A model generated the notes under the pieces. That model was not told the DNA's origin. It saw only the letters and a program-made list of their open reading frames with translations, and ran no database searches. From Phascolomyces articulosus (taxonomy: Eukaryota > Mucoromycota > Mucoromycetes > Mucorales > Lichtheimiaceae): DNA of 64,000 nt. The position numbers and the translations under genes were made by a program. Below are positions 38,248 through 49,637 of the stretch, piece after piece; position 1 is the stretch's first letter, and each line of letters opens with the position of its first letter. The stretch lies in assembly GCA_025677815.1 (NCBI GenBank), contig JAIXMP010000017.1:868001-932000 (forward strand), in the 5' to 3' direction.

Positions 38248-38443
38248 CCCTAAAACATCTTTTTTTTTCTTTTTCTTCAAGTCAATCCATCACCAACGCA
38301 AACTAAACCAACCACTTACTATTTAATTATCTTTTTCTACCTTTTTCTTTACTATCTATTTATTCATTGATTGATTGAATTTTTTTTTGACTTGATCATA
38401 TTATCATCGTTTTATAAATTTACACATCTACATATATACAATC

Positions 38444-40516
38444 ATGGATGCAGCTAAACCAGAATATACCATCGATACTGGCAATACAGCATGGATTCTC
38501 ATGTGCACGACACTTGTCTTTCTTATGGTAAATTTTTTTTTAGATAAAAGATAAAATATAAACAGGCATCAACTCGTTTTGGTAACTTATTGATTAACCA
38601 AACATGGGTAAATTTACCATTAGACACCAGCACTGGGTCTTTTCTATGCTGGTCTAGCAAAGGCCAAAAACGCTTTGTCTCTTATGTACGTTACTATGCT
38701 TTCCGTAGCTGTAGTCTCATTTCAGGTAAAGACTACATTTTTTTTTGACTATTTAGTATGACTAAATAATCTTTCAGTTATTTTTTTTATCACTATCCAT
38801 CATAATACGCGACTGGGTTTTTATTTATTTATTTACTAAAGGGATCTTTTTTTAATCTTTTGATCATATCTAAATAGTGGTATCTAATTGGTTATTCATT
38901 GACGTTTTCACCAACCGCTAACTTTTTTATCGGTGATGCGAGTACGTGTTGATCTAGTAAAAAAAAAAAAACTCCTCCTCCAACGATACAAACGACTGTC
39001 ATCGACAAAAACAACCACACAACATCGTTCATATATTCTAACGCTTATGTAAATTTTTCATTTATTAATAGAAAACTTCTTAATGCGTGGTGTTGGTGTC
39101 GCTCCAGCTTTCGAAGGCCAAACGATTCCAGCTATGGTGTATATGCTTTTCCAAGCCATGTTTGCATGTTTAACGCCTGCTCTTGCCTTCGGTGCTGCAG
39201 CTGAACGTATGTCTCTTGGTCCAACTATCATTTTCATCTTCGTATGGACCACTGTTGTTTATGATATTATTACCTGTTGGATCTGGAATCCAAATGGTTG
39301 GCTCTTCAAGTTAGGTGCTATGGACTTTGCAGGTGGTGCTACTGTCCACGCATCCAGTGGTTTAGCTGCTGTCGCATATTCTATGGCTCTTGGCAAACGT
39401 CGTGATTTCCATGAAAAAAACACCACTCCTCATAACGCCTCCTTTATATACATTGGTCTTGCTATGCTCTGGTTTGGTTGGTTTGCATTTAACGCTGGCA
39501 GTGGTCTTGCAGCCGATGCACGAGCTGCCAATTCACTTGTATGCACCCATTTGGCTGCTTGTGTTGCTGCTGTTGTTTGGGTTGTCATTGACTGGCTCTA
39601 TACTCGTAAATGGAGTGTTGTTAGTTTATGTACTGGTGTTGTTGCTGGTTTGGCTACCATTACTCCTGGTTCTGGTTTTGTTTCCCCCTCTTCTTCATTA
39701 TTATTCGGTTTACTCGGTTCGATTGCCTGTAATTATGCCGTCCGATATAAACACAGATATGGTTTCGATGACGCCTTGGATGTCTTTACTGTCCATTATA
39801 TCGGTGGTCTCGTTGGTTTAATCTTGACGGGTATTTTTGCTGAACGTTACATTATTGGATTGGGGATGCCTGAAGGTACCCCCTTGGAAGATATCCAGAT
39901 CGGCGGCTGGCTCGACGGTCATTGGGTTCAAGTACCTATTCAACTTGCCATGATTGGTGCCGTGTCTGGTTGGGCTTTCGTTGTGACCTACTTGATCTTG
40001 ATCATTTTGAACATGTTCCCACAAATGAAGATTCGTCTTGATGAAGCTGAAGAAATTACCGGTATTGACTGGGCACAAATGGGTGAACGTGCCTATGGTT
40101 ATATTGAATGGGAAGAAGAAATGATCCGTATGGCAAGCCGACATTCTCAACATCCTAATGAACAAGAACTCAACAGTAAAAAGTCTACGCTTCGTAACTT
40201 GCGCCGATTCTTAATGATTAATGATCGATCTACCACTGTCAACGGTGTTCCTACTCTGGTAGAAGAAGCCGTCATGGATTATGGTCAACAAAAAGATATC
40301 CGTATGAACAAGATGCATCCCAACATCAACACCTCAAAATTGCAACGACCTGCGAGTGTTTGTACACATCAATCCGTGGAACGTCATCCACCCTCCATTG
40401 AAGAAATAACACCCGAACAAGTTGGTCAAAGTAGTAGTGGTACACTTGCTAATAGCAACAGTAGTGGTAGTAGTGCTTCTGAACAAGCTGATCAAAAGCA
40501 AAAGAATAGAGCATAA
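38444..40516 (+). CDS. Ammonium transporter (Mep/Amt family)
   Basis: Four exons (38444-38527, 38624-38725, 38878-38941, 39072-40516) give 564 residues. The Amt/Mep/Rh fold conducts ammonium across the plasma membrane. The N-terminus DTGNTAWILMCTTLVFLMTPALGLFYAGL and the AFGAAAERM segment are family hallmarks. The pore twin histidines are at 176 (FAGGATVHASSG, with Asp upstream) and 325 (ALDVFTVHYIGG). About eleven membrane helices are expected; three of the four exons lie in the first 83 residues. The C-terminal tail after about residue 400 is long, with EAEEITGIDWAQMGERAY (the conserved cytosolic gating segment) and then a Ser/Gly/Gln-rich end. Length exceeds the usual 480-500 because of this tail. 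A GATA-motif cluster upstream fits nitrogen control. Confidence 0.95.
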
Positions 40517-41058
40517 ATTCTCCATATTCTTTTCTTTCCATTGTCTTTTTTCTATATTTGCATTTCCTTCTTCATAGCATCATTCCTCTCTACTACTACT
40601 AACTACTATTACTATTTACTATTACTACCATTACTACTACTACTACCATTACTATTCCTACTGCTTTTATATACATATATCTATACATATCTTCATTTAT
40701 TATATAACATATCTTTTTCATTATTCCTCTCATACTTTTTTTCTTTCATTCTTCACCAAAGTTGTAAATTATTGTCTTTCTCTCTTTTTTGTAACAGTTT
40801 TATTATTATTATTATTTTTGTTTTGGTAAAAAAAAAACCAATATTTTCCCGTCCCTTATATGAAAAGAAAAGGGAAAAATAAAAATATTATATATACGAA
40901 TATCATAAACCTGGCCAGTTTTTTAACAAAATTAGAATCATTCCTGAACCGGATCGTAAACAATTTTTGAAGACAACAAAAAAAAAAAAAAAAAAAAAAA
41001 ACTATTTCCCCTCATTTTTCCCCTTCCCTTTCTTTATACATATAAAAAAATTAAACTT
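40517..41058. other. Intergenic: 3' flank and A tract
   Basis: T/C-rich 3' flank of the transporter, with ACT/ATT repeats at 40590-40670. There is an A run of about 24 nt (40978-41001) shortly before the next gene. A pyrimidine tract precedes the next start codon. No gene is seen. Confidence 0.6.
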
Positions 41059-42057
41059 ATGAGCGATAATAGCATAACATCATGGTGGCATCAATATCAA
41101 CATCATCCATCACCACCTCAACAGCAACATCAGCCGCCTTCTTGGAATACCATTGATACATCGATCATCCATCATTCAACTTTCGGGGGTGAGACTTGGT
41201 TATCTGCTCCAATCACCGTTACTTTGACTGATATTATTTATTCAACGACACAAGTTGCAGAAACCACTGTTACTACAACACCTTTTACAGAACATATTAC
41301 CAGCGACAACAACAACAACAACAATAATAATAATGTCCCAAAAGATAATAATAGCGATCAATTACCACACCATTTACATCAATTACTACCAGTATTAGGA
41401 TTATTCGCCGTCATAGGGTTGCTTACAATCCTTGGATTAATGGGTTACATGGGTTATCGTTTCTATCGAGCAACTATGAATAATAACAATAATAATAACC
41501 GTGGACAACGACGACGATTACGAAATAATAATGATATGGATTGGTCTTTTTCAGATGAAGGAGGAACAAAAAGAGATGATGGAGGGGAAAACGAACCTAT
41601 GGAATTTGAAAACTCGGCAAGTGAAATAAAAGCACACTATGGGTTGCCACAAAGTCAGCCTGAGGGTGGTGTATTGGATTCACCTATAGAGAACATTGAA
41701 CAACCTATTTCATCTACTTTTGTACCAATTACTACATCTCCTTTAACTTTGGTCCCAAGAATGGAAGTTTGGGAGGATCCACAACGAAGAAGAGGAGTGG
41801 ATGAATTGGATTTATGGGAAAAGAAACAACAGAGACAGCAACAATCACTCCAACAGGTACAACAACAGCAGCATTCAGAAGATTATTCTCCAAGATCATC
41901 ATCAGAAACTGTTCAGCTTGATGCTGATGGTAGTAGTGCAACAACGACAACAAAACCAGCTTCTCATATTGAAATAGCACGTAAAGCATTAGAAAAAAGC
42001 CGATTAGAAAATAGTAGTAGTCAATGGTTACAATCCTTAGAGAGTCAAGACCTTTAA
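41059..42057 (+). CDS. Single-pass membrane protein with low-complexity flanks
   Basis: A single-exon frame of 332 residues. I do not recognise the family. Residues 1-105 are His/Pro/Gln- and Thr-rich with an Asn run (84-92), resembling an exposed, possibly O-glycosylated ectodomain, though there is no clear signal peptide. One hydrophobic segment lies at about 109-131 (LLPVLGLFAVIGLLTILGLMG), followed by YRFYRATM and an Asn/Arg-rich stretch. The C-terminal 190 residues are acidic/Gln-rich and end in a helical EIARKALEKSRLENS segment. The overall plan (Ser/Thr-rich exterior, one helix, cytosolic tail) recalls fungal wall-sensor-type proteins. The absence of a signal sequence and of a Cys-rich head argues against a direct WSC-sensor match. 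Confidence 0.7.
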   Translation: MSDNSITSWWHQYQHHPSPPQQQHQPPSWNTIDTSIIHHSTFGGETWLSAPITVTLTDIIYSTTQVAETTVTTTPFTEHITSDNNNNNNNNNVPKDNNSDQLPHHLHQLLPVLGLFAVIGLLTILGLMGYMGYRFYRATMNNNNNNNRGQRRRLRNNNDMDWSFSDEGGTKRDDGGENEPMEFENSASEIKAHYGLPQSQPEGGVLDSPIENIEQPISSTFVPITTSPLTLVPRMEVWEDPQRRRGVDELDLWEKKQQRQQQSLQQVQQQQHSEDYSPRSSSETVQLDADGSSATTTTKPASHIEIARKALEKSRLENSSSQWLQSLESQDL

Positions 42058-42238
42058 AAAGAATGTTTATATTTATAACTTTTTGTACCAAAGCAAAAGA
42101 AATAATAGCATTTTCAATTATTTGCCTTGTACCTTTATTTATTGTTTTTCTTTTTAAATTTTTCAAATCTTTTATAATATCTTTTTTTTTTCAAAGAAAA
42201 AAAACCAAAAACCAACTAAAAAAAATGTACTAATTTTT

Positions 42239-43651
42239 TTAGTTCATGGATTGAACCAATTTGTTGATAAATTGTTCACGAGAGCCAAAATCACCACCTT
42301 CAACATATCCATTGAACTTGCGAGTACGCCAGCCACCGTTAGGGTTGGACAACTTGAAAGGCCAAAGGAAAGCATTGGCTTGCTTAAAGTTAGGACCCAC
42401 AGTAATAATTTCATGAATCAAATCTTCCATAGAGGAGATATTATATTTTTCACCCAAAGATTGTTCAATCAAGCTGTTGTTATCCAATGGAATACGTTGC
42501 TTGTTAATCTTGCCATAACCACGCTTGTAAACCAATTCACGAACAGTCTTCAGGTTAGGTTCACCATAGGTAACATAGGGCAATACCAATTGTAACATTT
42601 CCATAGTAGCCTTGTTAGCACGGACAAAGACGGCATTGTTAATTTGCAACAAACGGAACAATTGCAAAACCTTACGAGGCTTGGGAGGAATGTTATTAAT
42701 ACCACGGATACGAACAACAAGCAATAACTTGGCTTGAGCAGAAACATAGTAGCTACCATTTGCCTTGGCTTGACGTTTCAAATCAACCAATTGACGTTCG
42801 GAAGTTTGATATTCACGACGGTAAGAGGCGGCACGACGAACAAGTTCACGACGCTTAGCAATTTGAGCCTGTTAAGTCGAAATAAAAAATAATAATAATA
42901 TAAATTAGCTTTTCTGTTTGTTTAATCAATAATGATAATCATCATATACAAATAAACATAGAATATAAGTGTAATATATAAAAATCAGACCCGAAAGATG
43001 GTATAACTTCTGGCAACATCGCGGTGCAAACGCTAGCCCGAGAAAAATAATAATGTTTTCATCCCCAATAAAACACAAAACAGAAACAAATTGTATAAAA
43101 AATAGGAAACTTGCCTTGCGCAATTGAACCTTTGTCTCTGTTGCCTTTGCCTCAGCAGTTGCATCCGATTTTTGTTTCTTTAACAAAGTTTCGGGCAAAA
43201 GAACTTGTTGAGTAGTAGGGACAGAGCTAAGTGGGATCGGAATGATTTGGTCAACATTTTTACACGTTGGTTACAAAACAATAAAAAATGAACTTGTTCA
43301 AAAATAGGTTCTTTTTTTTTTGTTGGTTTTGGTTTTTTGTTTCTTTGTCACTTTATGTCAAATTCCAAGGTAAAAACTTTTTATGATAAAAAGTTTCCAA
43401 GGCACACAAAAAGATTAAGATAGATTTAAGGTGAAAAAAGAAAAGCTTAAAAAAGATTTCTCTTTACTCCCATCACTTTCACTTATCCTCTTTAATCCAA
43501 AATATCCTGATAGCAGGTAATATTTATAATAAAAGGAAAAAAAAATTCAAAGGAAAAACAGTGTATCCAAATTGATACAAAACCCTAGAGTTCAAATTGC
43601 TCGAAAATTCATTAATTGAATAAAAAAGGTTCAGACTTACTAGGATACCAT
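42239..43651 (-). CDS. RPL7: 60S ribosomal protein L7 (uL30 family)
   Basis: Three exons: 43641-43651 (11 nt, only MVS plus two bases of a Tyr codon), 43115-43226 and 42239-42868, giving 250 residues. It is a component of the large ribosomal subunit. Family signatures include [66 protein letters not shown] and a C-terminal [12 protein letters not shown]. The first intron is 414 nt, far longer than others in the window, and splits the coding region after the third codon, as is typical of fungal ribosomal protein genes. The second intron (42869-43114) uses a GC donor (AAG|GCAAGT) with a CAG acceptor. This is the only splicing that keeps the conserved [10 protein letters not shown] segment in frame. 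Confidence 0.95.
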
Positions 43652-44094
43652 TATATCGGTTTTGTTTTGAAGAAAAGGAAAAAGGGAAAGAAAAGAATTA
43701 CTTCAAGAGAAAAATTTTTTAATTGGGGTTGAAATACTATTTTTTTCAGTCACTCAGCCACTAGAATCACCTTACTCAGATTACAATATATTTTAGTTTA
43801 GTTGCGTTTACTAGCTCATCAGGAATATGTATCATCCAACATCATGATAACTTTTTTCAAGATAATAGAATCCATTTAATATGTTGAAAAAAAGATAAAG
43901 AATAAGCTGCCTTTTGTTTTAAATAGTTTCATATCATGATAATAAACTTTTTTCCACGTTTACAATCGATTGGCTATGATTATCGTGATTAAGGCTCCAA
44001 GAAACCATCGATTTTTCTTCTGCATAAAATTAATTTATTGCGACTTATTGTATTTCACACGGAACACTCTTCTTTATGTATAACAAACAATACA
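43652..44094. other. Bidirectional upstream region, RPL7 and RNF10-like gene
   Basis: 443 bp separate the start codons of two divergent genes. It is AT-rich with pyrimidine tracts on both strands. No coding frame is seen. It must hold both core promoters unless transcripts start further away. Confidence 0.5.
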
Positions 44095-44201
44095 ATGAGT
44101 ACCTCCCGCTCACACAGTAGTCCAGCTTCTTCTGGTAAAAAATATAAAGTCCCAATTTTGATTTAACAAACACTCAAGGTTCGGAACCAGTAAATAATAA
44201 A

Positions 44202-44262
<61 letters not shown>

Positions 44263-45849
44263 AGACGACCATTCCCTTAGGAGACCCCAACGGAAAAAAA
44301 GACAAGCGTCACTCAATCACCTCATCAATTTTTCGTTCCCTGATCGGCCTGACAATATCGATTCACATGGCAGTATAATCCATCATGATGACGATCCATT
44401 CAGTTCCAGTCTAACCACTTATAAACCTTATCGAAAAGAACATTATGTTAATGCAAAGTAAACTTCACTTATCATTGAAAGAGAAACCCGAAAAAAATAA
44501 GGAGGAAAAAGGGGAAATATAAAGAAGAGGATTGCTTATTCAAGATATATCAATATGGTATTATTAGCTTTCGATTTTTATTGGATCCATCTGGAGACTA
44601 CTCACGTCATTTAGATGACCCGGACGCATGTTTTGATTGGGATTTGATTGAACAAGTACTTGTTTATTCAACTCAAGTACCTTCATGTCCTATTTGTCTT
44701 GATACACCTACTGCGGCAAGAATTGCGGAATGTGGACATATTTACTGCTTATCGTGTATATTACACAGTTTCCACGAAAGTGGTCGAATATGTCCTATTT
44801 GTTTGGATCCAACTACAGTACGTGAATTACGACCTATCATGACTTTACCATGTTCTAAATACAAGGTGGGTGATGGTATTGACTTATGTTTAATGCGTCG
44901 AAAACCCAGTAGTATGCATCCAATGCCTGTCAACAATGATGATCATGGAACAAAATCGACGACGACGATAATGACGACGGATGGAATAGAAGGAATACCA
45001 CATGATAATGCAGAATTATTACCCTATGCTCGTTTCATGCTCGCTTCACACGATACCCTAGAAACAACTCGTGAGCGAGATACTGCTGCCGTTATGGCTA
45101 GTATTGAAGCTTGTCAACATGAAGATCATAACGATGGAGAATTGGCCGCGTTGTTAACAAGTTTGGATTTAATTAGCAATAATAACAGCAAAAACAAAAA
45201 CAATCATAAACAAAAGCAGCAGCAACAACAGCAACGCCATACGAATCGAAACCATAACCACAATCATCATCAAGGAGATGAACAATTAAAGTGTTATTAT
45301 TTCTATCAAGCAAATGATGGACAATGGGTCTTTCCAGGGTCACATACAATCCGTACTCTTTTACAAGCATTTGGGGATTATCCCAATTTCCCGCCAAAAA
45401 TCACCAGTGCGCCTGTCACTCATGTTGAAGAACAATTATTGACTGAAGAAGGAAGGAAACGATATAAATTTTTGGGTCATGTTCCACTTGGATGCAATAT
45501 AACATGGATTGAAGTTGATTTAAAGGGAGTTGTACCTGAGGAATTACTCGTTGTAACATCATCATCATCATCCATACAATCACCACGACAACCTGGTAAT
45601 TTTCTATATATTAATGAAACGTAGGAGGGTCGATATTTAAATTTTATATAACTATGATATTAATCGATCATATAATAAATAACAATAGAAGAAGAGGATG
45701 AGGAAAAAAATAATGGGGATCAGGTATATCAAGATGAAGAAGAAGAAGAAAGTGCGTTGGATTCAACAACATTACCTATCAAGGAAGAATGGTCGGATGA
45801 AGAAGAAATGCTGGAATATGTATTAAAGCTATCAACAGTTCAGCAATAG
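44095..45849 (+). CDS. RNF10/Mag2-like RING-finger protein
   Basis: Four exons (44095-44134, 44265-44457, 44568-45595, 45689-45849) give 473 residues. RNF10-type proteins are RING E3 ubiquitin ligases; the yeast Mag2 and human RNF10 group acts in ribosome-associated quality control. The diagnostic order is SLNHLINFSF, then YRKEHYVNANFRFLLD, then the DPDACFDWDLIEQV helix, then a C3HC4 RING. The RING residues are C118, C121, C133, H135, C138, C141, C153 and C156, with CPICLD twice. After it comes a low-complexity Asn/Gln/His block (about 280-315) and then YYFYQANDGQWVFPGS, also conserved in this family. It ends in an acidic tail (WSDEEEMLEYVL). Homologues in animals are longer. The first intron contains a 56-nt A run directly before its CAG acceptor. 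Confidence 0.85.
44205..44260 (+). repeat. Poly(A) tract of 56 nt inside an intron
   Basis: An uninterrupted A run in the sense orientation of the RNF10-like gene, ending four bases before the exon at 44265 (CCAG acceptor). It sits where a pyrimidine tract would normally be. It may mark a retroposed poly(A) end or slippage expansion; its exact length is uncertain. Confidence 0.85.
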
Positions 45850-46418
45850 TATAGCATCATAGAACTTGTTCCTTTTTTGATATTTGCAATACATATCACT
45901 TGTAAAAAAAGAGTCCCATTTCATTTAGATAAATCTCGTATTATAGCCTATACGAATGTAGGTATTTATATATATTTTTTATTTTTTTATTACGTTTTGA
46001 TTAGATTCTAATTTCGATCCTGTTATGCATAAGATAACAAAAGGTTCTATGATTATGGGGCAAAATTATTAATTACCTAAAAGGAACTATAGAATCAATT
46101 GCGCCACACAATATCGATGGATTATGCCCAAAAGATATTATCAATGTATATTCATGATATTTTAGCTACATATTCATCTGTGATAAATTAAACAATAGAC
46201 AGTTTACTTCAAGTTAAGAGATAAAACTACTGAAACTAAATTGAAGATTGGATTATAGAAATCTATTCATGCGTGTGGATTGTTAGTAAATAAATAGTTC
46301 CGAAAAAGGATATGAAAAATGACGTATGTTGAAATATATATATAATCTCATTTGAAGCAAACCTGCACATTTTCTGGCTACGCATAATTCTCTTTCTCTC
46401 TTTTTTATATTATTACTC
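45850..46418. other. Intergenic, no gene seen
   Basis: Between tandem genes on the plus strand. It is AT-rich with a TCTTTCTCTC pyrimidine tract just before the next start codon at 46419. No frame of note. Confidence 0.6.
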
Positions 46419-48574
46419 ATGAGTTCATTAGACAATCTTGATGACCATCAAAAAGAACTTTTAGACCAATTTCAGGTATAGCTTTTCTTTCATATACATT
46501 TATCTCATACTCCTTACCATATGTTCCAAACTCTCCTCCCTCCTCTTTGTCTCACCCTTTCAACTCGGTCGTTTTTATATACTAATTCATTTTATCTTAA
46601 TCACAACCTTTTATACTATTTATAAGGCTGTAACCCAGTCGGATGATTTTGAAGCTTCGATAAGCAGGCTGAGTCATTATAACTGGAATTTGGAGGTATA
46701 CTATCTTGCATTCATTGTTATTGGACAGTTTCATAGTAGAGTATTGTCAAACAAAGTAGGCTTGAACTAAAATGAAAATCGGAATTATTTAGAGAGCTGT
46801 TGGAAGTGTATATGAAGCCAACAATTCACACGATATAGCTCGTGAAAAATTAGAACAAGAAGTTGCGTCAAGCACTTCATCCGAACAATCCGATAATGAC
46901 AAAAAAGACACTGGTAGTGGTAGTGGTAGTGGTAGTAATAGCAATAACCAAACAGCAACAACAGCAGCAGCGTCCTCGTCGTCATCACCTCGACAAACTA
47001 CTTCTTCAACTACCACAGCACAACGACCTTTTCGATTGGGGTTATTTTCATTGTTGACTTGGCCATTTGGAATTGCATGGAATATTACATGGGCTATTTT
47101 GTCTTTTGCTTGTAAGTCATATTTTTATTTGGGCGAAAATAATGAGTTGTTGCTAACTTGGAAAATAATTATATTAATAACGACATATATGCACATAAAT
47201 GTAATTTAGCACGTTTATTATCTCGACCTTCAATCACAAGTCATTCACAGACACAACAACCACAACAACGGCAAGATCCACGTACAGTGGCTGCACGTTT
47301 CTTACGTGAATTTGAAATTAAATATGGTGAAACTCACCCTGAATTCTATCAAGGAGGTTATTCACAAGCTTTGGAAAATGCTCGTAGAGATTTGCGATTT
47401 TTGCTTGTTGTATTACAAAGTGATGAACATGATGATACAGAACAGTTTTGTCGGTAAAATATTGTGGATTTTTCTTTTCTCTTCCTATCAATATTTTCAT
47501 TTTCTTATTTCTAATGTAATTTATGGTTTTTTTTAATGTATAGTGAAACATTGAGTTCAGAAGAATTAGTGGATCATATGCGTCAAAAGAATGTACTTGT
47601 ATGGGGTGGTAATGTGCGTGAATCTGAAGCTTTCCAAGGTAAGTTATAGTAGGAAAAGGAAAAGGGGAGACTTTGAGAGAGATATAAGAATTAAAAAAAA
47701 ACTAAAATGCGTATCCATGAATTTCATTTATCAGTTAGCAGCACATTACAAGCAACTACATATCCATTCTTGGCCATTATCACATTACAATCATCTACAT
47801 CATCTTCAGGATCATTAAAAATGTCTGTTGTTGATAGAATTGAAGGTCCGGCCACTCCATCCACTATCATTCGTCGTTTTGATACTGTTATGCAACGTCA
47901 TGGTGGTACTTTGAACCGTATGCGTATGGAAAGAGATCAACGTGAGATGGAGCGTCGTCTTCGACAAGAACAAGATCAAGCTTATCGTGAAAGCTTGAAA
48001 GCAGATCAAGAGAAAGAAAGACAGGCACGTTTGGAACGAGAAGCTAAGGCAAAGGAAGAGGAAGAAGCCGAACGTGCAGAACAAGAACGATTGGCTTATG
48101 CTGAAAAAAGAAAGCAATATATTCGATACCTTTGTCAAAAATTACCTGCTGAACCTACTGAAGGAAGTGTGGCCAAGTTGAGTTTTCGATTGGCAGATGG
48201 CGAACGTGTTATTCGCAAATTCAAGGGTGATCTTCCATTGGAGGTAAATATTATCACTAGGATATATATAAAGGAGAAAGAGAGATGTAAATTGAATTGA
48301 TTAAAATAATAATAACAACAATAACATTTCTTGTTATTAGGCATTGTATGAGTTTGTGGAAGCATATCCATTGATCAAGTCAGGTGAAAATGTGGATGAT
48401 GCTACAGAGCCAACTGATTACAAACACAAGTATAGTTTTACCATCATTTCTCCATATCCTCGTACTGTGTATGAACCAAGCACAACAAAGACTTTGGAAG
48501 AGGATAAGAGTTTATGGCCAAGTGCAACATTGATTGTTGACGCGGATGATTTTGATGAGGAAGATGACGAGTAA
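46419..48574 (+). CDS. UBX-domain ERAD adaptor (FAF2/UBXD8-like)
   Basis: Seven exons (46419-46475, 46627-46695, 46793-47111, 47210-47453, 47544-47638, 47735-48243, 48341-48574) give 508 residues. UBXD8/FAF2-type proteins sit in the ER membrane as a hairpin and recruit the Cdc48/p97 segregase for ER-associated degradation. Domains in order: UBA-like (1-45, DDHQKELLDQFQ); Ser/Gly/Thr-rich linker; a hydrophobic hairpin at 124-148 (GLFSLLTWPFGIAWNITWAILSFA); a thioredoxin-like UAS domain (about 175-320, DLRFLLVVLQS, VLVWGGNV, YPFLAIITL); a charged coiled coil (about 335-390); and a C-terminal UBX (LSFRLADGERVIRKF through SLWPSATLIV) with an acidic tail. The order matches the family exactly. The start is supported by the UBA fit. 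Confidence 0.9.
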
Positions 48575-48929
48575 ATCAAAAAGAAACATATACATATAAT
48601 TATAATCATAATAATAAATTGTGAAAAATTAACTTTTTTTTTTCTTTTTCTCAATTGAATCATTTCTTGGTTTCCTTTTCTTCTCAGACATTCTTTATTG
48701 CATAATATATTAGTGAATGGGTACAAGATTATAAATAGTACTTAAGATACAGGTTTTTGCATTAGATTCCATGGATTTATCTTATTAATCAAATGTAGTA
48801 AGTTATATATAAAATGATTTTTGATGAAAGAAAACAACAAAAGGGGCAAACGAACATACTTGAATATGTTTGAAGATATGTAAATAGGAGGGGGGGACAG
48901 GAAAAAACATGAAAGATGAACTAACATAC
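48575..48929. other. Intergenic, no gene seen
   Basis: 3' flank of the UBX gene and a purine-rich patch (GGAGGGGGGGACAGG at about 48888-48902). It may include a 3' part of the tentative small secreted gene upstream on the minus strand, but its end is not resolved. Confidence 0.4.
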
Positions 48930-49142
48930 GATTCAATAATTAATATGCTGGTGGAAGTTTCAGTGGAAGCGTCAGTGGAAGTATCGTATGAAAATCCAGA
49001 TGAAGAGTCCCAGGAAGAGATAGAGGGTAAAGCAAACGAACTGGTAATGAGAATCCAAATCAAATAATTACTTGTAATGACCAGTAGGGCTGGTAGCGCC
49101 AAGGCTGACACAAGCGGCAAAGGCAATAGAAGTGAACTTCAT
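48930..49142 (-). CDS. Possible small secreted protein, splicing unresolved
   Basis: The minus-strand ATG at 49140-49142 opens a signal-peptide-like sequence (MKFTSIAFAACVSLGA), but that frame stops after 24 residues (TAA at 49068-49070). Downstream, in another phase, is a Ser/Thr-rich frame (FALPSISSWDSSSGFS ... TSTSILIIES) ending at a good donor (TC|GTATGT at 48929). Removing 49041-49071 (GTAATT...CCAG, 31 nt) joins the two in frame, giving about 60 residues before the GTATGT donor. A 31-nt intron is unusually short, so a frameshift is an equal possibility. The 3' exon is not identified. Secreted, Ser/Thr-rich and possibly wall-anchored: inference only. Confidence 0.3.
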
Positions 49143-49637
49143 TGTTGATGTATAAAAGAAAAGAATGGACTTTCGAAAGAAGGAAAGTGATAGAATAGAG
49201 CTTTTTTTGTTGAATGATAACTTTTTCAATTGACCTTGGATAGTAGTCTCACTTTGGATCAATCAATGATTGAATAGGAATGTCCATCCTATTGTATATG
49301 AAAATCCTAAAGGCATTTCCTTTTTCTTTACATACCGTATCAGTGGATATGGATCAGTTTATGACGACCAATTCTGAACTGAAATTCTATAGCTGTGTTT
49401 ATTTGTGCGCCGTTCAGGAACAAAATGTACCTACCACAACATGTACGATAAAGGTTAGTATTTTGACCACGTAAATAGAAATAAAAGAGATTTAGACAAC
49501 ACATTACTCTCTCTTTTATGGCATGGGAATAACAATAATATCATAAAACGTATGTAGACAAATATGGTCTTCTCTTGTTCTTTTTTTTTTTTGGTATTAT
49601 CGCGACATTAGGTTTAAACAATTGTATTTTTATTTCA
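49143..49637. other. Intergenic, no gene seen
   Basis: Upstream of the tentative secreted gene and at the 3' end of the Dnmt2-like gene. A 64-codon frame (49280-49474) has no recognisable feature. Confidence 0.5.

Larger units (their letters stand above)
37754..38443. other. Upstream region of the ammonium transporter
   Basis: No coding frame is supported. The stretch contains the GATA-type motifs and TATA-like sequence listed separately, then about 250 nt of pyrimidine-rich leader (CTTTTTT, TTTCTTC runs) before the start codon at 38444. Confidence 0.55.

Noticed and set aside
41732..42166. Minus-strand frame of 144 codons
   Set aside because: Antisense to the single-exon membrane protein; its start is a non-ATG codon and it has no motif.
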